From Bacteroidales bacterium (GTDB lineage: Bacteria > Bacteroidota > Bacteroidia > Bacteroidales > UBA7960): DNA of 7,304 nucleotides. Shown here piece after piece: positions 1 through 6,126 of this stretch. The position numbers and the translations under genes were made by a program. Below the pieces are notes generated by a model. It saw only the letters and a program-made list of their open reading frames with translations, ran no database searches and was not told the origin of the DNA. The stretch spans positions 1 through 7,304 of the forward strand of contig SKTQ01000018.1 in NCBI GenBank assembly GCA_007122505.1. Direction: 5' to 3'. Within the stretch, counting starts at the first letter, position 1, and every line of letters starts with the position of its first letter.

Positions 1-889
1 CGCCATTGGCCATCTTGTAGTCGATGGTTTCTTTTATGGTTTCGGTAATAGAACCCATGGCAATGATAATATCTTCAGCATCCGGAGCACCATAATAGGT
101 AAAGGGTTTATATTCGCGGCCACAGATTTCAGAGATCTGTTTCATATAGTCTGCCACCAGGTCGGGAAGTGCAATGTAGAAGGGATTTGCAGCTTCTCTT
201 GACTGAAAGTAGACGTCGGGGTTTTGGGCAGTACCCCTGGTTACCGGATGTTCAGGGTTCAATGCGCGATCGCGGAATTGCTGCAGGGCTTTCATGTCGA
301 TCAGCCTGGCCAGTTCGTCCTGGTTGGCTTCTTCAACCTTTTGCACCTCATGTGAAGTACGGAAGCCATCGAAGAAATGCAAGAACGGAACCCGTGATTT
401 GATGGCTGCAAGGTGTGCAATGGGCGCAATATCCATGATTTCCTGCACACTGCCGGTGGCCAGCATGGCAAAACCGGTATGGCGGGTGCTCATAACGTCA
501 GAATGGTCACCAAATATGGACAAAGCCTGTGCAGCAAGGCTTCTTGCAGACACGTGCAATACACCGGGCAAAAGTTCACCCGACATTTTATACATATTCG
601 GAATCATCAGCAACAGTCCCTGCGAAGCGGTATAAGTGCTGACCAATGCCCCTGCCTGTAATGCACCGTGCATGGCTCCGGCAGCTCCGGCTTCCGACTG
701 CATCTCCACCAGTTTTACCTCCTCACCAAAAATGTTTTTTCTGCCATAAGCAGCCCACTCATCCACATTCTCGGCCATATTAGAGGAAGGGGTAATAGGG
801 TATATCGCTGCTACCTCGCTGAACATATATGCTACATGTGATGCCGCATGGTTTCCGTCACACGTGATGAACTTTTTCTTCTTGGTCAT
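1..889 (-). CDS. nifJ: Pyruvate:ferredoxin (flavodoxin) oxidoreductase, N-terminal part (3' end outside window)
   Basis: The enzyme oxidatively decarboxylates pyruvate with CoA to acetyl-CoA and CO2 in the cytoplasm and passes electrons to ferredoxin; it is central to anaerobic metabolism. I translated the minus strand from the ATG at 889-887 and read 296 residues without a stop before the window ends. The family is usually about 1,180 residues, so this is roughly the first quarter (pyrimidine-binding domain I and the start of the next domain). Family landmarks are plain: DGNHAASHVAYMFSEVAAIY, then YPITPSS with Thr33, EMQSEAGAAGA with Glu66, and HVSARSLA with Arg116. These sit two residues beyond the substrate- and thiamine-contacting Thr31, Glu64 and Arg114 that I recall for the Desulfovibrio africanus enzyme. 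RGTAQNPDVYFQ also matches. The ATG gives the expected MTKKKKFITCDGN start. There is no clear Shine-Dalgarno, as is usual in Bacteroidota. Confidence 0.95.
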   Translation of the reverse strand, partial: MTKKKKFITCDGNHAASHVAYMFSEVAAIYPITPSSNMAENVDEWAAYGRKNIFGEEVKLVEMQSEAGAAGAMHGALQAGALVSTYTASQGLLLMIPNMYKMSGELLPGVLHVSARSLAAQALSIFGDHSDVMSTRHTGFAMLATGSVQEIMDIAPIAHLAAIKSRVPFLHFFDGFRTSHEVQKVEEANQDELARLIDMKALQQFRDRALNPEHPVTRGTAQNPDVYFQSREAANPFYIALPDLVADYMKQISEICGREYKPFTYYGAPDAEDIIIAMGSITETIKETIDYKMANG

Positions 890-956
890 AGTCTTTATGG
901 TTTTAAAAATACGAAAATGTCTTATTTTAAGATAGTTAGAACACTACCTGCAGGTG

Positions 957-964
957 CAAAAATA
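957..964 (-). promoter_or_regulatory. Alternative -7 element for nifJ
   Basis: On the minus strand this reads TATTTTTG, a full match to TAnnTTTG, about 70 bp before the nifJ ATG. No good TTTG lies 19-21 bp further upstream (around 984-990 only a TTTC/TTCT-like stretch), so it is weaker than the 1051-1082 site. It could be a second, closer promoter or a chance match in A+T-rich DNA. Confidence 0.25.
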
Positions 965-1050
965 ACAAATATTCTGAATTATCTATAGAAAAGGAGACTA
1001 TTTATAACGATTATAAGGAAGACTTGACCTATGAGTTGTTAATTAATGCA

Positions 1051-1082
1051 CAAAAGTATTGTCATTATCTCTCTTCAACAAA
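1051..1082 (-). promoter_or_regulatory. Bacteroidota-type promoter upstream of nifJ
   Basis: Read on the minus strand, TTTG (1082-1079) is followed after 20 bp by TACTTTTG (1058-1051). This fits the Bacteroidota consensus of a -33 TTTG and a -7 TAnnTTTG with the right spacing. It would give an untranslated leader of roughly 155 nt before the nifJ ATG. It also implies that nifJ is transcribed separately from the upstream porin gene. The match is by eye; start-site mapping is not available. Confidence 0.45.
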
Positions 1083-1121
1083 ATGCATTAAAAAATTGCT
1101 ATCCTATTCATCAACAATAAA

Positions 1122-3071
1122 CTAATCAAAAAACATCCATGAAATCCCAAATTTGAATGCAGCTACAGGAAGGGGGTAAAACGGAATGTCGTACACAGGC
1201 TTGCCGTCAGAAAACAAGCCCAAAATGTTTTCCAGCTTGATGAACAAGCGGGCCCTGCTGATCATTGCATTGGCAAACACGTCCAGCAACAGCACCTGGT
1301 CGCTTTCATAGTGATTCTGAATATGAAAATGCCTGTTGACAGGCATGTAAGCCATGGGCCTGTAAGGGTTATTGTAGCGCAGATCAAAACCTGTATGGGC
1401 ATGTAAAACCCCGTCAAATAGAAGGAAGTCGGCAAACAGTGAATGGTAACTGACCAATGATGGAAAGCGGTCGAAATGTTCATCTCCGAAATACTGATAT
1501 TGCAAACGGTGTTTAGACTTAATGAACAAATATGACAACTCTGCAGTCAGTCCGGCAGTAATAACGGAAAATGAGCCTGAGTTTTGCACCGGATAGCCTT
1601 CTTCGTCCATATATACGGCCCTGTTCATTAGGGTATATCCGGCATCGACCGACAACATTCTGTACATAAAACTGGCACCCCCCGTCAATATCCTGGTTTT
1701 CCGGAAATCGTTATCCCAGCTGACATAATTGCTTCTGAAACGGCTGTAAAAATAAGGAGCTTCCTGTCCAGCATACATGGCATGCAGTTTCAGGCGAAAA
1801 GGTTGTTTCTCACGGCCCAGCAAAATATGACCTCCCAGATGGCTGTCTCGGTCATTGTACCCGCCGGCGATATATTGTGCGTAACCGGCAAAAGAGAATG
1901 CATGGCGCGGGTTAGAGGCAACCTGTACTCCCTGCCGAAGTTGATTGTAACGTTGTCGCTCAAACAGGTATTCATCTTCGCTGCTTTCCTCATCAATGCC
2001 CGGGAAAGCCGGCATTCTGACATTGATTATTTCATGACTGACAAACAGGCGCAGATAAAGGGGGGCATCATATCCTTTATGAGAAGGTGTGCCTGAGGTC
2101 CAATTCAGCTCATTAGAGATCATGTGCACCAGGGTAGAGTCATAGGTAAAATTGGGATTCACCGGTACTTCATTGCCAAAAAAATCGGATGAGGGTGCTC
2201 TTGATTCATCAAACACGAAAGCCCTGCGATGGTAGGTAAATGCGTGACGGAACTGCCCGAGATTTATGGATAATGGGCGCGTATGTTCATCTTTGGATGG
2301 GTTGAGGTCGGCCTGGTAACTATGTTCGACACGAAAACCCAGTTCACGAATTCTGGTTTGTGCATTGGTCAAAAGCATGAAGTCCCGGCCCTCGTCCTCT
2401 TCGTATCCAAGGCGGTCGGCCAACCCACCGCTTTCATCATTAAAAATTCGGTTAATGATCATGCTTCCTGCCACCTGGTAACCTTCAAAAGGTTGTGCAT
2501 CAAGGCTTAGCGAAAAGGCGGCATTCCGTGCCCGCAACCTGCTCAAATGTCCGGGTGAGTTTGTGGTCTGATATAGTATTCCTCCATACACATGATCATG
2601 CAGGCGCTGGTTGTGCATGGCATAAAAAAGTTGTTCCCGCTCGCTTCCCAATACGTAAAAAAGTTCAGAATACACATGTTCAGGCCGGTAGAATCTTACA
2701 CTGTCCAATGTCAGTAAATGGCCCTGGTGCATTTTGTGGGGATGCAGTCTGAAACCTTGTCTCTCCAGAGGCTCAAAAAGCAGCGGCCTGACAGCATGTC
2801 CCACATTTCCTTTACCGGCATATAAGGGTTTTATGACGGGAAAGAAATCGTAATGCTGAAAGGCTGTCAGGGTGGTGTCGATTTGCTTTTGTTGATGAAA
2901 AGGCTGCGAAAACAGACTCTCACGGGTGTGCCAGCCAACAGCGGAGTAAAAGGCATGATCATGATGATGGTGGTGATCGTTTTCATGATGTTGATCGTCG
3001 CCGGCGAACATTGACATACCCGGCAAGGCGCACCAGGCCATCATAATCATTAAAACAACATAACTTTGCAT
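1122..3071 (-). CDS. Putative outer-membrane beta-barrel porin, Porin_10-like family
   Basis: This 649-residue protein looks like the Bacteroidota 'putative porin' family (Pfam Porin_10), a large outer-membrane barrel of unknown substrate. Family-like stretches are DTTLTAFQHYDFFP (about 65-78), a YAGKGNVGHAVRPLLFEPL segment (84-102), FYRPEHVYSELFYVLGSEREQLFYAMHNQ-type sequence (127-155), and IINRIFNDESGGL (205-217). After these come many alternating hydrophobic/polar strands, ending in an aromatic FKFGISWMFFD tail. Length is normal for the family. A hydrophobic signal-like segment covers about residues 3-23, with possible cleavage after MFA, although it lacks the usual basic residues at the very start. 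A TAA lies in frame 18 nt upstream of the ATG, so no longer start exists. Just after the signal is a histidine-rich stretch (28-39, HHENDHHHHHDH), which is unusual. nifJ follows on the same strand after 232 bp and the patatin gene is divergent. Family assignment is from recall; the transported substrate is unknown. Confidence 0.82.
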   Translation of the reverse strand: MQSYVVLMIMMAWCALPGMSMFAGDDQHHENDHHHHHDHAFYSAVGWHTRESLFSQPFHQQKQIDTTLTAFQHYDFFPVIKPLYAGKGNVGHAVRPLLFEPLERQGFRLHPHKMHQGHLLTLDSVRFYRPEHVYSELFYVLGSEREQLFYAMHNQRLHDHVYGGILYQTTNSPGHLSRLRARNAAFSLSLDAQPFEGYQVAGSMIINRIFNDESGGLADRLGYEEDEGRDFMLLTNAQTRIRELGFRVEHSYQADLNPSKDEHTRPLSINLGQFRHAFTYHRRAFVFDESRAPSSDFFGNEVPVNPNFTYDSTLVHMISNELNWTSGTPSHKGYDAPLYLRLFVSHEIINVRMPAFPGIDEESSEDEYLFERQRYNQLRQGVQVASNPRHAFSFAGYAQYIAGGYNDRDSHLGGHILLGREKQPFRLKLHAMYAGQEAPYFYSRFRSNYVSWDNDFRKTRILTGGASFMYRMLSVDAGYTLMNRAVYMDEEGYPVQNSGSFSVITAGLTAELSYLFIKSKHRLQYQYFGDEHFDRFPSLVSYHSLFADFLLFDGVLHAHTGFDLRYNNPYRPMAYMPVNRHFHIQNHYESDQVLLLDVFANAMISRARLFIKLENILGLFSDGKPVYDIPFYPLPVAAFKFGISWMFFD

Positions 3072-3217
3072 GGAGCAAGCGGATAATTAAACATGTAAAA
3101 GCCCGGTAAAGGTAAATGATTTTTTTTGGATGCCACAATCATCATTATAACCAGACAAACGAACCAAACCTTTTGTCCTGTACTTTGTTTAGCTATTTCT
3201 AATTGGTTGAAGAAAAA

Positions 3218-3252
3218 GATATCACTTATCCTGCTTTCATGCACTGATATCA
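3218..3252. repeat. Two GATATCA sites in the divergent spacer
   Basis: GATATCA occurs at 3218-3224 and again at 3246-3252, 28 bp apart. Each contains the palindrome GATATC, and the second lies in TTGATATCAGT when read on the minus strand. They sit within the 212-bp spacer between the divergent porin and patatin starts, 31-66 bp before the patatin ATG. They could be a paired operator, but two copies of a 7-mer in A+T-rich DNA is weak evidence. Confidence 0.25.
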
Positions 3253-3254
3253 AT

Positions 3255-3262
3255 TATTTTTC
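3255..3262 (+). promoter_or_regulatory. Weak -7-like element before the patatin gene
   Basis: TATTTTTC matches TAnnTTTG at seven of eight defined or free positions (last base C instead of G), about 22 bp before the ATG. The best upstream partner is TTTC at 3235-3238, only 16 bp away, so spacing and sequence are both off. No better site for the patatin gene is visible in the spacer, and none was found for the divergent porin gene. Confidence 0.2.
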
Positions 3263-3283
3263 GTTTTAAAAAAAACATTACCC

Positions 3284-5539
3284 ATGAGGTCGTATTTGAA
3301 ACTACTGTGCATATACGTATGCTTGCTGATGTATGTTTTGCCTGCCGGTTCTGTAGAATCTGACGCCGGAAACACGCAGGATAAAAAGATCGGACTAACA
3401 TTGAGTGGTGGAGGTGCACGCGGACTGGCACATATAGGCGTATTGCATATTATTGACAGCTTAGGGGTTCAAATCGACTTTATTACAGGTACAAGTATGG
3501 GTAGTATCGTTGGAGGTATGTATGCTTCCGGTTATTCTGCTAAAGAAATTGAGGAATTTGCCCTTACAATGGATTGGGAAACGATCTTTAGTCGCAGAAC
3601 CGAACTAAGCCTCATACACCCCATGCGAAGGGACAATCATCAGCAGCATATTGTGGAATTGCCCATCCAGCACGGACGCATCCGAACGCCAACAGGAGCC
3701 ATTGAGGGGCAGCAGTTATGGAATGTGCTCAATGAAGTATTTCTTCACACCCATCACATAACAGATTTTAATGATCTGGATATTCCGTTTGCTTGTGTGG
3801 CTACCAATGTAGAAAACGGAGATGCCGTAATAATGCGGGATGGCAATTTGGTAACCGCTGTAAGGGCATCCATGGCTATTCCTTCGGTATTTACCACTGT
3901 TGCGCGTGATGGGCTGAAGTTAATCGACGGAGGTGTTGTTAACAACTTCCCTGCCCTTCTGGCAAAAGAGATGGGTGCGGATTTTGTAATTGGCGTCAAT
4001 GTTTCGCAAGGATTAAGGCCGGCAGAAGAACTGCTTACCCCCATAGATATCATTTACCAAATGGGGTTTTACAGTGATGCCAAAAATTTCGCGGATAATC
4101 GAGCTGTCACAGATATATTTTTAGATGTGGATTTAGGTAGCTTCACTGCCGCAAGCTTTGCCAACACTTATGAAATCATAGAATTGGGAAAAGAGGCAGG
4201 GCGAAAGATTATTGATGATTTGATGCCATTTGCCGGCCGTAAGACAGAACCCAGGGCAAGAATTAAAGAAAAAAGGGAGCAGATTGAACTGGTCATAGAC
4301 ACGATCATATTTTCCGGACTTGAGAATGTGAAACTCTGGTATGTAACAAATACGCTGAACATACTTCCGGGTGATACCGTAGGTGTCAGACAGCTTACCC
4401 GTTCCATTAACAAACTATATGCAAGCAATTATTTTAACCGGGTGCACTATCATTTAAAACCTGTCCCGGATAAGGGCTCGGTTATTTTAAATATTGATGT
4501 CAGTGAAAAACCCTTCAGCAGCCTTGCAGCGGCATTACATTTTGGTTCGTTTACGGGGGCAGCCATTTCAGCCAGGATCAGTTCCAACAGGTTTCTGATT
4601 TACAATGTGGAAGCCTCAGCATCGGTGGTTATTGGCGAACAACCAGCATTTAAGGGCTCGCTGATATATTTTTTTGATGAAAGAAGGCGAACATGGGCCA
4701 GGTATATGGTTCAAGGCAGGCGATTGACATTTCCGATTTTTGATGATTTTGAGCCATTTGCGGAATACAACCAGGGATACTTCAGGAATGAAATTTCCGT
4801 AAACAGATTATACCGGCAAAATTCGTTTTTCTCTCTGGCTACCGCCTATTATTTCGAAAGTTTGTCGCCAAATTTGCGAACACCTACAACCATAGATATC
4901 AACAACAGGGCATTTGAAACAAGCTTAAGTTGGCATTACCTCAGACTCAACAGAAATGTTTTTCCAACATCCGGACAGCGGATACGGGTAAGCGGTTCAT
5001 TCATTCATAACCAAAATCCCTCTGTATCTGAAATTCGTCTGGACGGGAGACCGGCAAGCCTGGAAGATCTCGATATTGAAATCAGTAATTTTTTGCAGTT
5101 TTACCTGTTGTCTGAATCCTATATTCCACTGTGGAGCAACCTTACCCAAATCAACAAGCTCCAGATAGGATACAGTTTTGGATATGAGCAGGGGTTTATT
5201 AACAGCTTTAATATAGGTGGCACCTACCACTTATTGAAAAACCAGATCACATTTGCCGGGTTAAATGAATACGAGGTGATCAGTCCGAACATTGTGGCCG
5301 CCAGCCTTGGGTATCAGTACCACTTTGGAAGGTCTGTTTACGGGACCGGTATATTTAACGCCGCTCTGTATGATTTCAGGGTTGACAGGCCCGAGGAAAT
5401 ATCCGGTGATAGTTTTCTACTTGGCGCCGGTATTTCTCTTGGCTATGACAGCATCCTGGGACCTTTTGAGTTAACTTTTTCCTACAGCCCGCAAGCCGGG
5501 AAAATCATTGGATACATTAATATGGGGTGGTTGTTTTGA
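3284..5539 (+). CDS. Patatin-like phospholipase with POTRA and Omp85-type outer-membrane barrel
   Basis: This is a 751-residue fusion of a patatin-family lipid acyl hydrolase to a surface-translocating barrel, resembling type Vd autotransporters (PlpD, FplA) and patatin/BamA-like proteins of Bacteroidota. Residues 1-22 form a signal peptide (basic start, then a hydrophobic core). The patatin domain spans about 35-315: the oxyanion loop SGGGARG is at 41-47, the nucleophile motif GTSMG at 69-73 with Ser71, and the dyad Asp215 in DGG (215-217). All catalytic elements are intact. One POTRA-like domain follows (about 337-408, IDTIIFSGLENVK through VILNIDVSEKP). The barrel runs from about 409 to the C-terminal Phe751 and includes the Omp85-like NRNVFPTSGQRIRVSG (557-571) and a GG...FAGL region (645-660). 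It likely hydrolyses phospholipids; whether the enzyme faces the surface or the periplasm is not decided by the sequence. ATG 3284 fits the signal peptide. The downstream gene, fic, is 587 bp away, so it is probably monocistronic. Confidence 0.92.
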   Translation: MRSYLKLLCIYVCLLMYVLPAGSVESDAGNTQDKKIGLTLSGGGARGLAHIGVLHIIDSLGVQIDFITGTSMGSIVGGMYASGYSAKEIEEFALTMDWETIFSRRTELSLIHPMRRDNHQQHIVELPIQHGRIRTPTGAIEGQQLWNVLNEVFLHTHHITDFNDLDIPFACVATNVENGDAVIMRDGNLVTAVRASMAIPSVFTTVARDGLKLIDGGVVNNFPALLAKEMGADFVIGVNVSQGLRPAEELLTPIDIIYQMGFYSDAKNFADNRAVTDIFLDVDLGSFTAASFANTYEIIELGKEAGRKIIDDLMPFAGRKTEPRARIKEKREQIELVIDTIIFSGLENVKLWYVTNTLNILPGDTVGVRQLTRSINKLYASNYFNRVHYHLKPVPDKGSVILNIDVSEKPFSSLAAALHFGSFTGAAISARISSNRFLIYNVEASASVVIGEQPAFKGSLIYFFDERRRTWARYMVQGRRLTFPIFDDFEPFAEYNQGYFRNEISVNRLYRQNSFFSLATAYYFESLSPNLRTPTTIDINNRAFETSLSWHYLRLNRNVFPTSGQRIRVSGSFIHNQNPSVSEIRLDGRPASLEDLDIEISNFLQFYLLSESYIPLWSNLTQINKLQIGYSFGYEQGFINSFNIGGTYHLLKNQITFAGLNEYEVISPNIVAASLGYQYHFGRSVYGTGIFNAALYDFRVDRPEEISGDSFLLGAGISLGYDSILGPFELTFSYSPQAGKIIGYINMGWLF

Positions 5540-5552
5540 TGGAGAAAACGAG

Positions 5553-5592
5553 CCAATTTGGAAATGTGAAAATGTGGAAATGTGCAAATATG
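5553..5592. repeat. Short degenerate AATGTG repeat block, copy 1
   Basis: Starting 14 bp after the patatin stop, a stretch of about 40 bp repeats a degenerate 9-10 bp unit (AAATGTGAA, AAATGTGGA, AAATGTGCAAAT). The 11-mer AATGTGCAAAT at 5579-5589 recurs at 5772-5782 in the second block. It has no open reading frame of note. Such units resemble intergenic low-complexity repeats I recall from Bacteroidota genomes; function is unknown. Confidence 0.5.
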
Positions 5593-5656
5593 AAAAGGTC
5601 AAAAGGTCTAAAGATGCTTAAACTTATCATCCTTTTGTATTTATGTCACCTGCTTT

Positions 5657-5745
5657 CCTTTGCGGGTTTTGCGTGATTTAACCTTTGCGGCCTTTGCGTG
5701 GAATAAAATTATATTTTTCACCGCAAAGACGCAGAGCACGCAAAG
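5657..5745. repeat. CTTTGCG imperfect inverted repeat, element 1
   Basis: An 89-bp imperfect inverted repeat built from the heptamer CTTTGCG. The left half has CTTTGCG at 5658-5664, 5683-5689 and 5692-5698; the right half has CGCAAAG at 5722-5728 and 5739-5745 and the variant CGCAGAG at 5730-5736. The three arm pairs nest in order, so the whole could fold as one interrupted hairpin with an A+T-rich loop (5702-5718). Positions 5667-5698 are repeated exactly in element 2. It is not followed by a T run, so it is not a classical terminator. Confidence 0.75.
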
Positions 5746-5746
5746 A

Positions 5747-5790
5747 AAATGTACCAATTTATCAATTTATCAATGTGCAAATGTACAAAT
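5747..5790. repeat. Short degenerate repeat block, copy 2, with 8-bp tandem
   Basis: Contains CAATTTAT twice in tandem (5755-5770), then AATGTGCAAATGTACAAATG, sharing the 11-mer AATGTGCAAAT with the first block. It sits exactly between the two CTTTGCG elements, so the spacer alternates short-repeat block and inverted repeat twice. Confidence 0.5.
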
Positions 5791-5796
5791 GACGGT

Positions 5797-5891
5797 CCTT
5801 TGCGCTTTTTGCGTGATTTAACCTTTGCGGCCTTTGCGAGAAAAAAAATGTTTCACGCAAAGCTCGCAAAAAAAAGAAAAGCCCGCAAAGG
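5797..5891. repeat. CTTTGCG imperfect inverted repeat, element 2
   Basis: A 95-bp imperfect inverted repeat of the same family. Nested pairs are CCTTTGCG (5797-5804) with CGCAAAGG (5884-5891), CTTTTT (5805-5810) with AAAAAG (5871-5876), TTTGCG (5824-5829) with CGCAAA (5865-5870), and CTTTGCG (5832-5838) with CGCAAAG (5856-5862) around a loop at 5839-5855. Positions 5807-5838 are identical over 32 bases to 5667-5698 in element 1, a 140-bp period. Exact sharing of one arm with divergence elsewhere suggests duplication or conversion of a mobile-type intergenic repeat. No transposase lies in the window. Confidence 0.75.
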
Positions 5892-5894
5892 GCT
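5868..5894 (-). terminator. Minus-strand terminator-like hairpin within element 2
   Basis: Read on the minus strand: AGCCC, loop TTTGC, GGGCT, then TTTCTTTTTTTT. A 5-bp G+C-rich stem followed by a T tract is the form of an intrinsic terminator, though short. No minus-strand gene in the window would feed it, so it may only block antisense transcription from beyond, or be incidental to the repeat. Confidence 0.3.
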
Positions 5895-5897
5895 GCC

Positions 5898-5921
5898 TGC
5901 TAATGCATTGGCCCATTAGCA
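5898..5921. repeat. Perfect 8-bp hairpin TGCTAATG/CATTAGCA
   Basis: TGCTAATG at 5898-5905 pairs perfectly with CATTAGCA at 5914-5921 across an 8-base loop. There is no T run on the plus side (TCTGAAATA follows), so termination is unlikely. GGGC at 5890-5893 could also pair with GCCC at 5911-5914, competing with this hairpin and with the 5880-5894 stem. From 5922 to 6029 I see nothing further. Confidence 0.45.
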
Positions 5922-6029
5922 TCTGAAATATCCGTGTTGGTTTTTGGTCTCCCATATTTTATGAAACCTCATCTGTTTTTATGCTTCTCAACACATGTTG
6001 ATATTAGAAATTTTATTGGGAAATAGCAT

Positions 6030-6114
6030 TTGCAACGAATACAGTGGTTATTCGTTGCAATTATTTCAACGAATAATTTTGAAATGCCACAAATACGCCG
6101 TATATTCGTTGCAA
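6030..6114. repeat. Array of four 12-bp repeats in alternating orientation upstream of fic
   Basis: The unit TTGCAACGAATA occurs forward at 6030-6041, reversed (TATTCGTTGCAA) at 6049-6060, forward with one mismatch at 6064-6075 (TTTCAACGAATA), and reversed and exact at 6103-6114. A degenerate fifth copy (8 of 12) overlaps the fic start at 6118-6129. The first pair is a perfect 12-bp inverted repeat with a 7-base spacer; the second pair has a 27-base spacer. The array overlaps the likely fic promoter and ends 12 bp before the ATG, as expected of operators for a dimeric regulator. RNA hairpins in a leader are an alternative. Confidence 0.85.
6051..6081 (+). promoter_or_regulatory. Likely fic promoter inside the repeat array
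   Basis: TAATTTTG at 6074-6081 is a full match to the Bacteroidota -7 TAnnTTTG. TTCG at 6051-6054, within the second repeat copy, lies 19 bp upstream and matches the -33 TTTG at three of four bases. Transcription would start near 6087, leaving a leader of about 40 nt before ATG 6127. Repeat copies 2 and 3 cover the -33 and touch the -7, so a protein bound there would probably repress. Confidence 0.45.
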
Positions 6115-6126
6115 ATTAGGCATCGA

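Noticed and set aside
169..661. Plus-strand open frames opposite nifJ
   Set aside because: They lie antisense to the clearly coding PFOR frame, and their peptides show no recognisable domain.
1782..2752. Plus-strand open frames of 75-104 codons opposite the porin gene
   Set aside because: Shadows of a well-supported 649-codon gene; no promoter or family resemblance.
3284..3352. Lipoprotein signal in the patatin fusion (Cys9 or Cys13)
   Set aside because: The cysteines lie inside the hydrophobic core and have no lipobox before an acceptable cleavage point; a barrel protein also would not need one.
3050..3431. Minus-strand small frames across the divergent spacer and the patatin start
   Set aside because: They overlap the starts of both real genes and have low-complexity peptides without motifs.
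5657..5745. Intrinsic terminator for the patatin gene
   Set aside because: The stem is interrupted, lies about 120 bp after the stop codon, and no T run follows on the plus strand.
6030..6114. CRISPR array or type III toxin-antitoxin RNA repeats
   Set aside because: The units are only 12 bp, alternate in orientation and have unequal short spacers; no cas gene or ToxN-like nuclease is present.
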